A DNA stretch of 59,235 nt from positions 1 to 59,235 of the forward strand of contig CAJPTC010000016.1 of assembly GCA_905373475.1 (NCBI GenBank), given 5' to 3'. This DNA is from Bacteroidia bacterium (GTDB taxonomy: Bacteria > Bacteroidota > Bacteroidia > Bacteroidales > CAJPTX01). The notes beneath the pieces were generated by a model. That model had not been told where the DNA came from, searched no databases, and worked only from the letters and a program-made list of their open reading frames with translations. The translations under genes and the position numbers were made by a program. Position 1 is the stretch's first letter. Each line of letters begins with the position of its first letter. Below are positions 1 through 8,905 of this stretch, piece after piece.

Positions 1-388
1 TTAAAATTGTTGATCACAACTCGCTAAAAATTGAAGCTGTGACAACAGGGAAGGCAACGATTACAGCAACCATTGCTGCTAATGAAGAGCACGAAAAGCT
101 TACTACGACATGTGAAGTTACGGTAAAAGCAGCGCCCACAATAAAATTTAATGAGCCAGAAGTCACTATAACACAAGGGCAACAACAGACTCTAGTACTC
201 AATAAAACTGAGATTAAGGAAGGGGAAACGGTGACACTCACGAGCAGTGCGGATGAGATTGTTAAAATTGTTGATCACAACTCGCTAAAAATTGAAGCTG
301 TGACAACAGGGAAGGCGACGATTACAGCAACCATTGCTGCTAATGAAGAGCACGAGAAGCTTACTACGACATGTGAAGTTACGGTAAA
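1..388 (+). repeat. Tandem 261-bp coding repeat (87-residue Ig-like unit)
   Basis: Bases 1-127 recur at 262-388 with only two differences seen, both at synonymous third positions (gca/gcg and gaa/gag). The period is 261 bases, exactly 87 codons. The array continues beyond the left edge, so the copy number is unknown. Near-identity at synonymous sites points to recent duplication or gene conversion; an assembly collapse is also possible. Confidence 0.85.
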
Positions 389-905
389 AGATATACCTCT
401 TTCTGGTCTAAAAATTACACCTTCGGAGACACGCCTAAAAATTGGTCAAATAACAACTCTTAAGGTGAGCTACGAACCTGTCACAGTCACTCAAAAAGCA
501 GTAAGATGGAGCACAAACAATGCAACAATTGTCTCTGTGGACGAAAATGGTAACATTAAAGGTATTGCAAAAGGACAAGCAATTATTACTGTGACAAGCA
601 AAGCAGACGAATCTATAACAGCAACTTGTCATGTAACTGTAGACAGTGCAACTGCTATAGACGATTCTGTATTTGCTAATATAGTGGTAGCCCCTACGCC
701 TTTCGATAGTCAGATTCGAATAATAAACAACAAATTATGTGGTGTATATGCATTGTTTAATGCACAAGGTGTAGTGATTATTTCAGGGGCATTGGAAAAT
801 GCGGAAACAACAATTAACACAACGACTCTTCCCACGGGAATGTACTTTTTACATTTAGCCTCTAGGAACGGAGCAAACAAGGTTGTAAAAGTTGTAAAGC
901 AATAG
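1..905 (+). CDS. T9SS cargo protein fragment: Ig-like (Big_2-type) repeats plus C-terminal sorting domain (5' end outside window)
   Basis: Open from the left edge (frame starting at base 3) to the TAG at 903-905, so only the C-terminal 300 residues are seen. In order: the end of one Ig-like repeat, a full second repeat of 87 residues, a third diverged Big_2-like domain (starting about base 400, with the typical 'VSVDENGNIKGIAKGQAIIT' pattern), then about 75 residues from base 670 that look like a type A T9SS C-terminal sorting domain (VAPTPFDSQIRI..., LPTGMYFLHL, ending KVVKVVKQ). Such domains direct export through the T9SS and are cleaved at the cell surface. Big_2 domains are common in adhesins and surface enzymes; the effector part must lie upstream, so the function is unknown. 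The secretion machinery that would export it is encoded at 35-41 kb. Confidence 0.85.
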   Translation, partial: KIVDHNSLKIEAVTTGKATITATIAANEEHEKLTTTCEVTVKAAPTIKFNEPEVTITQGQQQTLVLNKTEIKEGETVTLTSSADEIVKIVDHNSLKIEAVTTGKATITATIAANEEHEKLTTTCEVTVKDIPLSGLKITPSETRLKIGQITTLKVSYEPVTVTQKAVRWSTNNATIVSVDENGNIKGIAKGQAIITVTSKADESITATCHVTVDSATAIDDSVFANIVVAPTPFDSQIRIINNKLCGVYALFNAQGVVIISGALENAETTINTTTLPTGMYFLHLASRNGANKVVKVVKQ

Positions 906-1079
906 TGAAACACATTGCACAACACTCCTGCATGTTTCGACAACAGCATTGTCCTTTAGCTTTCACTATGCTTCGCCTGACGATTCTTGAACAAAGGGAA
1001 AGTTTCTCCAAACGCACTTTTTTTACATCTTTACGTACAGAATGGATGGAGACGAATTCCAAAAAATAATTTTGCAATC

Positions 1080-2366
1080 ATGGGACGAATACTGGGCGTA
1101 CACGCACGCCAGATTTTAGATTCTCGGGGGAAACCCCACAATCGAAGTAGATGTTGTAACCAATCAAGGCGCGATGGGTAGTGCGGCAGTACCTAGTGGT
1201 GCCTCTACTGGTGTACACGAAGCCGTTGAACTTCGAGATGGAGATAAAGGGAAATTTTTGGGTAAAGGTGTACTCCGTGCTGTAGACAATGTAAATACCA
1301 TTATAGCAGAGGCTATCAAAGATTTCGATGTGCAAGAACAACGTATGATAGACAATGCTCTCATAGAGTTGGACGGTACACCGAACAAAGAGAAACTAGG
1401 GGCAAATGCCATGCTCGGAGTCTCTATGGCAGTAGCTCGTGCAGCTGCAAACGAATTAGGGTTACCCTTTTACCGTTACATCGGGGGAGTGAATGCACAC
1501 ACTCTTCCTGTACCAATGATGAACATCTTGAATGGGGGGCAACACGCCGATAACCCGATAGATATACAAGAGTTCATGATTATGCCAGCAGGAGCACCTT
1601 CCTTCTCTCGTGCACTACAAATGGGAGTAGAAGTATTTCACAACTTGAAGAATGTGCTAAAAAACAAGGGTTTGCAACGAACGTAGGCGATGAGGGCGGT
1701 TTTGCCCCTAACCTTCCTACGCACGAGGCGGCTCTGGATGTAATAATGCAAGCCATAGAGGCGGCTGGTTACAAGCCAGGAGAAGAGGTATTCATTGCGC
1801 TCGATGCGGCATCTTCCGAATTCTACAATGCGGAGAAAAAATGTTATCACTTCGAATCCACTGGAGAGGATCGCTCATCAGATGATATGATTACATACTG
1901 GCGCACTCCCTCGCAAAAGTACCCAATTGTAAGCATCGAGGACGGGCTTGCAGAAGATGATTGGGAAGGTTGGAAGAAATTGACAGCAACGCTTGGTAAA
2001 GAGTTGCAATTAGTAGGCGACGATCTATTCGTAACGAACGTAAAGCGCCTAGAGCAAGGTATTGAGCAAGGAGCAGGAAATGCAATCCTAGTAAAAGTTA
2101 ACCAGATCGGTACTCTTACCGAGACAATAGATGCTGTACACTTGGCAGACATCCACGCTATGAATGCCATCATTAGCCATCGCTCGGGCGAGACCTCAGA
2201 TACAATCATAGCCGACCTTGCGGTTGCACTCAATACAGGACAGATAAAAACAGGGTCAGCTTCTCGTTCTGATCGTGTTAGCAAGTACAACCAATTACTC
2301 CGTATTGAGGAAGAACTAATGGGGACAGCCTATTTCCCAGGTAAGGATTTCCGAAAGAAACACTAA
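1080..2366 (+). pseudogene. eno: Enolase with two compensating 1-base frameshifts
   Basis: Enolase converts 2-phosphoglycerate to phosphoenolpyruvate in glycolysis. The start is ATG at 1080 (MGRILGVHARQILDSRG). At about 1124-1128 a run of five G has one base too many, so the reading shifts from RGNPTIEVD to a dead frame. The middle part reads in another frame (about 1129-1670; NGGQHADNPIDIQEF is intact). At about 1668-1672 one G is missing (ggtttgcaac where ggtttggcaac is expected), restoring the first frame. The rest is intact to the stop at 2366: SIEDGLAEDDWEGW, GDDLFVTN, LVKVNQIG, SHRSGETSDT. Total length is 429 codons, as expected for enolase, because the indels cancel. No other lesion is visible. 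Either sequencing/assembly errors or a genuinely inactive gene; errors seem more likely because the catalytic motifs are perfectly kept. Confidence 0.9.
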
Positions 2367-2383
2367 GCGACCTAGACTTAGAG

Positions 2384-2420
2384 AAAAGAGGCGTTGCCTA
2401 TTTGGCGGCGTCTCTTTTTT
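2384..2420 (+). terminator. Rho-independent terminator after enolase
   Basis: An AAAGAG...CTCTTT stem with inner GCC/GGC pairing, followed by a T run, starts 18 bases after the enolase stop. Confidence 0.7.
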
Positions 2421-2553
2421 GTATGCTTAATTCTCTACTCAGTGCGATGTAATAGCGGACACAGTTGCCTCGGTAGAGAATTATTTTCCACAAACTTTAT
2501 TGCGTTGCATCTGTCCTTCTTTCTTAGTGCGCAGCTAAATACGCTGAAAACAG

Positions 2554-2561
2554 TAACTTTG
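2554..2561 (+). promoter_or_regulatory. Bacteroidota -7 box (TAACTTTG) for the 2586 gene
   Basis: TAACTTTG matches the TAnnTTTG -7 consensus exactly and ends 25 bases before the ATG at 2586. No clear TTTG -33 box is seen about 20 bases upstream. Confidence 0.5.
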
Positions 2562-2585
2562 TTCAATAACAAGCTAAGAGACTGA

Positions 2586-5417
2586 ATGCTAAAGTGGAAC
2601 TATTCGTTTTCACATCTAATCAGGCGGCAACGCATATTTTTTGTTCTTGCCGTCGTACTCGTTGTTTTCTTATGCACCTCGTTTGCCCATACAGCGCCCA
2701 AAACTCCTCCATCTCCTTATGCACCACTCCTGTCTCTACTGAAGGCACGTAACTTTGTTAAAGCTGAACGTTATGCCGATTCTTTGGTTCGTACGGGAGA
2801 TACTGCTGCTCTTGTTCGCGAGTCGCTCTGTGTAGCGCTTCTAGAACAACACAAACAGCTTGCACGCGTAGAACAGCTACTCACCGAGCTGCCACGCACG
2901 TCTTACAGGCTCTATTTACTGGCACAGTCGCAATGTTTGCAATACAAGTTCAAGGAGGCTATTCAGAGCTATCAGGCCTACATACCTATTGCAGATAAGC
3001 TGATTCTTTCGGACATAGAGACCAAACAGTACATCATAGAGTGCCAGAACGCTTTGCAACTTATAAAGACTAGCTTCCGACCTATTCTTTACGAAAGACA
3101 TCGTGTCGGTTGGGACTCTGTCGCAGAACAACCCTCACTCTCTACAATGCCCTATAGGCTTATTCCTTTGCCTGCCGCACTTTATGGTCAGTTCGACGAT
3201 GCTTCTATTGAGCCACCAACGCTTGTTGCGTATCCGACGTCGCGAGAGGTAGGAGCACGTGTTGTATACGCAAACCGTAAGTCAAAACAAGGGCAACGCG
3301 ATCTTTATTTTGTGGAACTACGAGGCAATAATCTGTGGTCGCAACCCACAGAACTAAGCGCTGTAATAAATACTCCTTTTGACGAGGCGATGGGGATACT
3401 CTCAGAAGACGGGAAAACGCTCTATTTCTCGTCTCGTGGTCAGTATGGTATGGGGGGATTTGATATCTTCCGTTCGACATACGACGCAGTCCTTCACCAA
3501 TGGAATGCTCCTGAGAATCTTGGTTTCCCATATAATTCGCCATACGACGACTACCTGTTCGGACTTCCCGATGCGGAGGGACGTATAGTACTTGCCTCTA
3601 ACCGTGCAATCGCAGCCGATAGCCTACAAATATTCACGCTTTCATACGACCCGCAGCAACTGTGTGAGGCTCTTACTACCACGACCGACCTTGTAGAAAG
3701 GTCTCTTTTTCAACTTACGTCGCCTGTAACAACGACGCCAGCAGTTGTAAAGCAACGTTCGGCTGCGCGCGAAAGTAGTCGCGACACCCATTACCGTGAG
3801 GTGGATTCTGATGAGGAATACAAGAAGGCGCTTCGTATTGGTTACGAAGCGCAGCAGCACGCCGATTCACTTCGCAAAGACCTAGAAATTTTGCGCGAGC
3901 GTCTATGGAATGTGCGGACTTCGGAGGAAAGAAAAAGCTTGGAGGGGCGAATAACCGTCTTAGAAAATAGCATGCTAGCGGCACAACGCAAAGCGGATAC
4001 TCATTTTGCAAAGGCAAGCCTTATAGAGCAAGAATATATTACGGGGCAACGCACTCTTTTGAACCAGCGCGATGCAATGGGCGCCTATACGTCCGATGCA
4101 CCCAGCGATCTGCACCTTGCAAAGCCTGCGGCGAACGTAATGCAGTCTAGCGAACTAAAAGCATTGGCTGAAATAGCACGACAGCATTCCTCCTATTGGA
4201 ACGAAACGAAGGCACTGTGGAAGCAATACGACGCGATCCGAAAAATGCTGGAGGATTCTATATCTTCTACCGTAAAAATTGGTAAAGCAGAACAAGAAGC
4301 TGCACGACAGAGCCAACTCTACGTTACAAAATACCAAGAGAATATAAAAACACGCCACCGTATTTTTTCTCAATGTTTGGCAGTTGCCTATATGAAGGGT
4401 AACCGCGAAGCAAAAGACCTCATTTTTTCAGCAGAAGCAAAGGCGAAGGAGTGCCATTTACTAGCGCAAAGTCTGCTCAACAATAAGGATGTACAAGATG
4501 AGGGAGAAGCGGCGTTTTTCTCGCTCCTAGCGGAAGAACTGAGCAATCTTTACTACGAATTGGGATTCTCCTATGCGTGGAATATGGATGCATATCGGAG
4601 CAAAGTTAATAAACGCATCGCTAGCTACGAACAACTGTTAACGCTAACAACGCAGCACTCTACTAAAACAAATGATTTAGAGGCAACTAACAATCATACA
4701 ACGCTAGCACCTACACCTGGAGAGGTAATTCCCATACAAACAATGACCACCCCAACCCTCAATATCAATACCAGCGTAGCAAAAGCAGAGGGATTACAGC
4801 TTCTAGATCCATCCCCCTATGCTACAGAAGATGATGTACCACGCGATATTGTACAGCCCACAGGGGTTATCTACCGGCTACAGCTCGGCGCATATAGCAA
4901 TCCTATAGATCCGAGTCTTTTTCAAGGCATGTATCCAATTATAGCCGAGACGCTACAGAGCGGGAAAATCCGAAAGTACTATGCAGGAGCATTCCGCATG
5001 AAAGAGCAAGCAGAGCGTGGAAAACAAATCACCACAAAATGTGGTTTTCCTGACGCATTTATTGTCGCTTGGTATAATGGTCGCAAAGTGACCTTAGCGC
5101 GTGCTGTCTCCGTCGAAAATAAACAGGAAACAGATAGTAATCAACCGCGCGAATCTATTATCCAAAATGCTCCATTGGGAAGTTCTTACCAAGTGATAAT
5201 CGGGACATTTGACGGCGACTTACCATCCTACGTAAGCGAAACTGTAAATCTCCTAGCTCCTGGCAAGGAACTAATGAAACGTCCCTCTGAAGACGGTCGT
5301 AATGTATATTTTGTTGGTCTGTATTCGGAAAAAGTTCAAGCTGAGCGGCTACGCGACAATCTGCTTGCTAGCGGATTTATTGAGGCAAAAATCGAAAATA
5401 TTCCTAGCTCTTTATAG
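2586..5417 (+). CDS. Exported TPR/PD40/coiled-coil/SPOR-like protein, 943 aa
   Basis: The N-terminus has a positive region and a strongly hydrophobic stretch (about residues 17-37), a signal peptide or anchor. Next come helical TPR-like repeats (about 45-165), then a PD40/WD40-like beta-propeller segment (about 210-350; the 'DGKTLYFSSRGQYGMGGFDIF' region at 3411-3473 is the typical PD40 motif), then a long Glu/Lys/Ala-rich helical, probably coiled-coil part (about 410-690). Two C-terminal segments (about 760-840, starting YRLQLGAYSN; and 865-943, starting YQVIIGTFDG) look like SPOR domains, which bind peptidoglycan lacking stem peptides. T9SS- and OmpA-linked proteins of this phylum combine TPR and PD40 domains similarly, so an envelope scaffold role is plausible but inferred. 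It stands alone with its own promoter; its stop is close to an IS remnant. Confidence 0.75.
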   Translation: MLKWNYSFSHLIRRQRIFFVLAVVLVVFLCTSFAHTAPKTPPSPYAPLLSLLKARNFVKAERYADSLVRTGDTAALVRESLCVALLEQHKQLARVEQLLTELPRTSYRLYLLAQSQCLQYKFKEAIQSYQAYIPIADKLILSDIETKQYIIECQNALQLIKTSFRPILYERHRVGWDSVAEQPSLSTMPYRLIPLPAALYGQFDDASIEPPTLVAYPTSREVGARVVYANRKSKQGQRDLYFVELRGNNLWSQPTELSAVINTPFDEAMGILSEDGKTLYFSSRGQYGMGGFDIFRSTYDAVLHQWNAPENLGFPYNSPYDDYLFGLPDAEGRIVLASNRAIAADSLQIFTLSYDPQQLCEALTTTTDLVERSLFQLTSPVTTTPAVVKQRSAARESSRDTHYREVDSDEEYKKALRIGYEAQQHADSLRKDLEILRERLWNVRTSEERKSLEGRITVLENSMLAAQRKADTHFAKASLIEQEYITGQRTLLNQRDAMGAYTSDAPSDLHLAKPAANVMQSSELKALAEIARQHSSYWNETKALWKQYDAIRKMLEDSISSTVKIGKAEQEAARQSQLYVTKYQENIKTRHRIFSQCLAVAYMKGNREAKDLIFSAEAKAKECHLLAQSLLNNKDVQDEGEAAFFSLLAEELSNLYYELGFSYAWNMDAYRSKVNKRIASYEQLLTLTTQHSTKTNDLEATNNHTTLAPTPGEVIPIQTMTTPTLNINTSVAKAEGLQLLDPSPYATEDDVPRDIVQPTGVIYRLQLGAYSNPIDPSLFQGMYPIIAETLQSGKIRKYYAGAFRMKEQAERGKQITTKCGFPDAFIVAWYNGRKVTLARAVSVENKQETDSNQPRESIIQNAPLGSSYQVIIGTFDGDLPSYVSETVNLLAPGKELMKRPSEDGRNVYFVGLYSEKVQAERLRDNLLASGFIEAKIENIPSSL

Positions 5418-5498
5418 GGGGATTTAGAATTAGCAGCTGCGAAAAAGCAAATTCTTTCAGTACCCCCGAGAGGCAGCGCAAAACGGCGTACCTTTCTT

Positions 5499-5712
5499 CT
5501 ATTTTGAACGGAAAAAGGATATGGCACAATCCTCTTTCATCAGAGCATTCATGATCATGGAGAACAGCTCTTGGAGACCTTTCGGAGATCTCGTCATTTC
5601 GGCTATAAATTCCGAAATTTGATCCTGTGTAAGCTTCATCGTTCTTTAGTTTTTAGTTTTAACTTTTTCAAAGTTCTGAATTTTGAAGCTTACACACTTT
5701 TTTGGGACAGTA
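5499..5712 (-). mobile_element. IS256-like insertion sequence remnant (left end and transposase N-terminus)
   Basis: On the minus strand an ATG at 5637-5639 opens a 46-codon ORF ending at 5499 (MKLTQDQISEFIAEM..., then GLQELFSMIMNALMKED), resembling the start of IS256-family transposases. It then frameshifts; another frame continues with RYAVLRCLSGVLKEF-like residues for about 60 bases. Upstream, at about 5670-5712, is ACTGTCCCAAAAAAGTGTGTAAG (read on the minus strand), typical of IS256-family terminal repeats. The rest of the element is absent. Decayed and non-functional; the family assignment rests on remembered patterns only. Confidence 0.5.
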
Positions 5713-5776
5713 TCTCATACGCTTTGCTCGATCCTCTGTTGGCATATACCTTTTCAAGTAGCAATAGCAGTTTACT

Positions 5777-5806
5777 AAAAAAGGGAAAGCATTGCTTTCC
5801 CTTTTT
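5777..5806 (-). terminator. Terminator of the ribosomal protein operon
   Basis: Long perfect inverted repeat (AAAAGGGAAAGCA / TGCTTTCCCTTTT) flanked by A/T runs, 30 bases beyond the rplQ stop. It can work in both orientations. Confidence 0.85.
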
Positions 5807-5835
5807 CATCTTGCAAAATTTCGTATCACCCTTAC

Positions 5836-6333
5836 TTATTCTGCTACTTTTGGTTCTTCGCTGGCAGCAACTTCGCTAGTAGCCGCTTGAGTCACAGTAG
5901 CTGCCTTATTAGCACCCGAACGACGTGTTCTACGAGCTGTCTTATTAGCAGTCCCCTTTGCTTGAGAATAATTCTCGTTAAAGTCAACCAATTCAATCAG
6001 ACACATTTCAGCACCATCTCCAAGACGCTGCCCGAGACGGACAATTCTCGTATAACCACCTGGGCGCTTAGCAATTTTCTGCGACACAGCACCAAACAAT
6101 TCCTTTACTGCATACTTATCACGTAGATCAGCAAACGCAACACGACGCGCATGTGTCGTATCAGATTTGGAACGTGTAAGAATAGGTTCAACATAAACTC
6201 TCAAGGCCTTTGCCTTTGCTACAGTAGTCTCAATTTTTTTATGCAAAATCAAAGAGACTGCCATATTGGACAACATAAGCTCGCGATGCGCACTTGTCCG
6301 CCCCAAATGATTAAACTTCCTACTATGTCTCAT
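5836..6333 (-). CDS. rplQ: 50S ribosomal protein L17
   Basis: Last gene of the ribosomal superoperon, 165 aa. The L17 core (MRHSRKFNHLGRTSAHRELML..., TKAKALRVYVEPILT-like, GGYTRIVRLGQRLGDGAEM) is followed by a tail of about 45 residues rich in Ala, Lys, Arg and Glu that is missing from the roughly 120-130 aa L17 of proteobacteria. L17 binds 23S rRNA near the tunnel exit. It starts 11 bases after the rpoA stop. Confidence 0.97.
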   Translation of the reverse strand: MRHSRKFNHLGRTSAHRELMLSNMAVSLILHKKIETTVAKAKALRVYVEPILTRSKSDTTHARRVAFADLRDKYAVKELFGAVSQKIAKRPGGYTRIVRLGQRLGDGAEMCLIELVDFNENYSQAKGTANKTARRTRRSGANKAATVTQAATSEVAASEEPKVAE

Positions 6334-6344
6334 CGCAACTAATC

Positions 6345-7328
6345 TTAATCCTTCTGTTTTTCAGTATCTTCAGCGAAATCGAGGTTGTTCGCCTTCAACA
6401 AATCTTCAAGTTCAGAGAGAGACTTCCTACCAAAGTTTCTGAACTTCAACAACTCATTTTTGCTATAACTTGCTAGGTCTCCAAGAGTGTACACTTCTGC
6501 TGATTTCAGACAGTTGAGAGCACGTACAGAGAGCCCCATTTCTGCAAGCGGAGTACTCAACAATTCTTGATGACGAATCTGCTCCTCGGTCATGATATTA
6601 TCTTCAGATGTATCAAAATCAGGAACTGCCATACTTTCATCAGAGAAAAGTTGGAAGTGTTTGATCAATATAAAAGCAGCTTCTTTAAGCGCATCCTTAG
6701 GCGATATGCTTCCATCTGTTTCTATATCGAGGATCAACTTTTCGTAGTCCGTTTGCTGCTCTACACGGTAATTATCGACAACCCAATTCACGCTGCGAAT
6801 AGGGGTGTAAATACCATCAATAGGAATAACTCCAAATGGTGGTTTACCTTGAAAATTCTCATCAGCGGGAACATACCCACGCCCTTTTTGAATATTGACC
6901 TGTAGATCTAGATGGGTAGAGGAATCCATGTGGCACAAGACCAATTCAGGGTTTAGAACCTGAATTCCAGTTAGGAAATTATTCATCTGTCCTGCCGTAA
7001 ACTCCGTTTGCCCTGCAATAGATATCATGACAGACCCACCTAAATAAGAGGGATCAACTATTCCAAAGCGGACTTTTTTAAGATTCAGGATAAACTGCGT
7101 TACATCTTCTACTACGCCAGGAATAGTAGAGAACTCGTGATCGACCCCTTCAATCTTAACCCATGAAATGGCGTAGCCTTCCAAAGAATTCAATAAGACA
7201 CGCCTTAAGGCGTTTCCGATGGTAGTACCATAGGTCGGCTCTAGAGGACGGAACTCGAAACGACCACGTCGAGCATCTCCCTCCAACATTATAACCCGAT
7301 CTGGCTGTTGAAATTCCAATATCGCCAT
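6345..7328 (-). CDS. rpoA: DNA-directed RNA polymerase subunit alpha
   Basis: 327 aa, full length. The N-terminal dimerisation domain (residues 1 to about 235; PLEPTYGTTIGNALRRVLLN) nucleates polymerase assembly; the C-terminal domain (about 260-320; LGLSVRALNCLKSAEV-like, FRNFGRKSLSELEDLL) contacts activators and UP elements. It lies 10 bases after rpsD and 11 before rplQ, the usual place for rpoA, so its level follows the ribosomal operon. Confidence 0.98.
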   Translation of the reverse strand: MAILEFQQPDRVIMLEGDARRGRFEFRPLEPTYGTTIGNALRRVLLNSLEGYAISWVKIEGVDHEFSTIPGVVEDVTQFILNLKKVRFGIVDPSYLGGSVMISIAGQTEFTAGQMNNFLTGIQVLNPELVLCHMDSSTHLDLQVNIQKGRGYVPADENFQGKPPFGVIPIDGIYTPIRSVNWVVDNYRVEQQTDYEKLILDIETDGSISPKDALKEAAFILIKHFQLFSDESMAVPDFDTSEDNIMTEEQIRHQELLSTPLAEMGLSVRALNCLKSAEVYTLGDLASYSKNELLKFRNFGRKSLSELEDLLKANNLDFAEDTEKQKD

Positions 7329-7338
7329 TTTTAACTGC

Positions 7339-7947
7339 CTACTTAGAGTATAATTCCACGATAAGCTGCTCGCGGATATTTTCTGGTATATCGGTTCTTT
7401 CAGGAACGTTCAAAAACTTCCCAACCATAGCCTTCTCATCCCATTCGAGCCACGAGTAACGACTACGATGATTGACCGATAAAGAATCAACAATAACTTG
7501 AAGAGACTTCGATTTCTCGCGTACTCCAATCAAATCAGAGGGACGAACAGTATACGAAGGAATATTAACCACCTCACCATTCACCACAATATGACAGTGG
7601 GAAACTAGCTGGCGCGCAGCTGCTCTTGAAGGCGCAATTCCTAATCGATAAACGACATTGTCTAAACGAGATTCGAGCAATTGAAGGAGTATTTCCCCTG
7701 TAACACCTTTGCGTCGCGAAGCACGTTCGAAAAGGTTAGCAAACTGGCGTTCTAATAAGCCATAAGTATATTTTGCTTTCTGCTTTTCCGCCAACTGTAA
7801 TCCGTATTCTGAAACCTTCTTGTGTCGTTTGTTTTTCCCATGCATGCCTGGGGGATAAGACTTTTTTTCGTAAGACTTATCAGTACCATAAATCGGCTCT
7901 CCAAAGCGGCGCGAGATCTTGGTAGTGGGACCTGTATATCTTGCCAT
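7339..7947 (-). CDS. rpsD: 30S ribosomal protein S4
   Basis: 202 aa: MARYTGPTTKISRRFGE start, then an S4 RNA-binding domain at about 92-155 (LLQLLESRLDNVVYRLG, RQLVSHCHIVVNGEVVNIPS). S4 binds the 16S rRNA 5' domain early in 30S assembly; in well-studied bacteria it also controls translation of this cluster, which is not visible here. Confidence 0.98.
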   Translation of the reverse strand: MARYTGPTTKISRRFGEPIYGTDKSYEKKSYPPGMHGKNKRHKKVSEYGLQLAEKQKAKYTYGLLERQFANLFERASRRKGVTGEILLQLLESRLDNVVYRLGIAPSRAAARQLVSHCHIVVNGEVVNIPSYTVRPSDLIGVREKSKSLQVIVDSLSVNHRSRYSWLEWDEKAMVGKFLNVPERTDIPENIREQLIVELYSK

Positions 7948-7981
7948 ATTCTCTCAATATCAAAACTTAATAAGTCAAAAA

Positions 7982-8371
7982 CTACGCACGACGACGCTTC
8001 GGTGGGCGACATCCATTGTGAGGCAATGGCGTAACGTCACGAATTTCTTGTACAATGATACCTGCTTGATGTATTGTACGAATTGCAGCTTCACGTCCGT
8101 TGCCTGGTCCCTTAACATAAACCGTAACACGACGTAGACCTAAATCATAAGCTACCTTTGCACAATCTGCAGCCGACATCTGCGCAGCATAAGGAGTATT
8201 CTTTTTAGATCCCTTAAAATCCATCTTCCCTGACGAAGACCATGAGATCACGTCTCCGTTCATATTTGCCAAAGTCACAATTATATTATTGAAGGAAGAG
8301 TGTATGTGCGCTTGCCCCTCAGAATCAACTCTAACGCGTCTGCGACGCGCTGCTCCACTTTTCTTTGCCAT
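7982..8371 (-). CDS. rpsK: 30S ribosomal protein S11
   Basis: 129 aa, typical. Begins with MAKKSGAARRRRVRV, carries GQAHIHSSFNNIIVT and ends with the conserved PLPHNGCRPPKRRRA. Part of the 30S platform near the E and P sites. Seven bases after the rpsM stop. Confidence 0.98.
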   Translation of the reverse strand: MAKKSGAARRRRVRVDSEGQAHIHSSFNNIIVTLANMNGDVISWSSSGKMDFKGSKKNTPYAAQMSAADCAKVAYDLGLRRVTVYVKGPGNGREAAIRTIHQAGIIVQEIRDVTPLPHNGCRPPKRRRA

Positions 8372-8378
8372 CTATAGT

Positions 8379-8756
8379 TTATTTAGGTGCATTCTTTTTG
8401 TTCGAGACTGTCTTGCGCTTCCCTTTTCTCGTACGAGCGTTATTTTTTGTCCCTTGCCCACGTACAGGCAAGCCCAAACGATGGCGAATACCGCGATAGC
8501 AGCCAATATCCATAAGACGCTTAATATTCATCTGGACTTCAGCCCTCAATTCGCCTTCAACAGTAAACTTTTCACCAATTATACTGCGAATGTCTGCAAC
8601 GTTTGCATCTGTCCAATCTTGGACTTTGACAGCAGGATCTACAGCCGCTAACGCCAAAATCTGTTTCGCGCGACTGCGACCGATGCCATAAATATATGTC
8701 AAGGCAATCTCTCCGCGCTTTCCTCTTGGTAAATCTACACCAACAATTCGTGCCAT
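8379..8756 (-). CDS. rpsM: 30S ribosomal protein S13
   Basis: 125 aa. MARIVGVDLPRGKRGEIALTY is followed by the helix-two-turn-helix (YGIGRSRAKQILA) and the basic tail RGQGTKNNARTRKGK that reaches the P-site tRNA. Head protein of the 30S subunit. It follows rpmJ by 29 bases. Confidence 0.98.
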   Translation of the reverse strand: MARIVGVDLPRGKRGEIALTYIYGIGRSRAKQILALAAVDPAVKVQDWTDANVADIRSIIGEKFTVEGELRAEVQMNIKRLMDIGCYRGIRHRLGLPVRGQGTKNNARTRKGKRKTVSNKKNAPK

Positions 8757-8785
8757 TATGTCTAACCTTAAATTACAGCGCCCTG

Positions 8786-8905
8786 CTATTTACCTTGCCG
8801 CTGTTTGTACTTCGGATTCTTTTTGCAAATTACATACAAACGCCCTTTGCGCCGTACTAACTTACAATCGCTACTACGTTTCTTCACAGATGTACGTACT
8901 TTCAT
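8786..8905 (-). CDS. rpmJ: 50S ribosomal protein L36
   Basis: Small 39-codon ORF read directly from the minus strand: MKVRTSVKKRSSDCKLVRRK, then GRLYVICKKNPKYKQRQGK. The Cys residues CX2-type pair is incomplete: C14 and C27 are seen and further zinc ligands are missing or replaced, as in C-minus L36 forms. Its ATG overlaps the infA TGA (ATGA, 8902-8905), implying translational coupling. Confidence 0.95.
   Translation of the reverse strand: MKVRTSVKKRSSDCKLVRRKGRLYVICKKNPKYKQRQGK

Noticed and set aside
2394..2585. 63-codon ORF after enolase
   Set aside because: It overlaps the terminator and the promoter of the next gene and lacks coding character.
5887..6126. Plus-strand ORFs inside ribosomal genes (also many others up to 23.7 kb)
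   Set aside because: They are shadows of conserved minus-strand genes and have no recognisable product or promoter.
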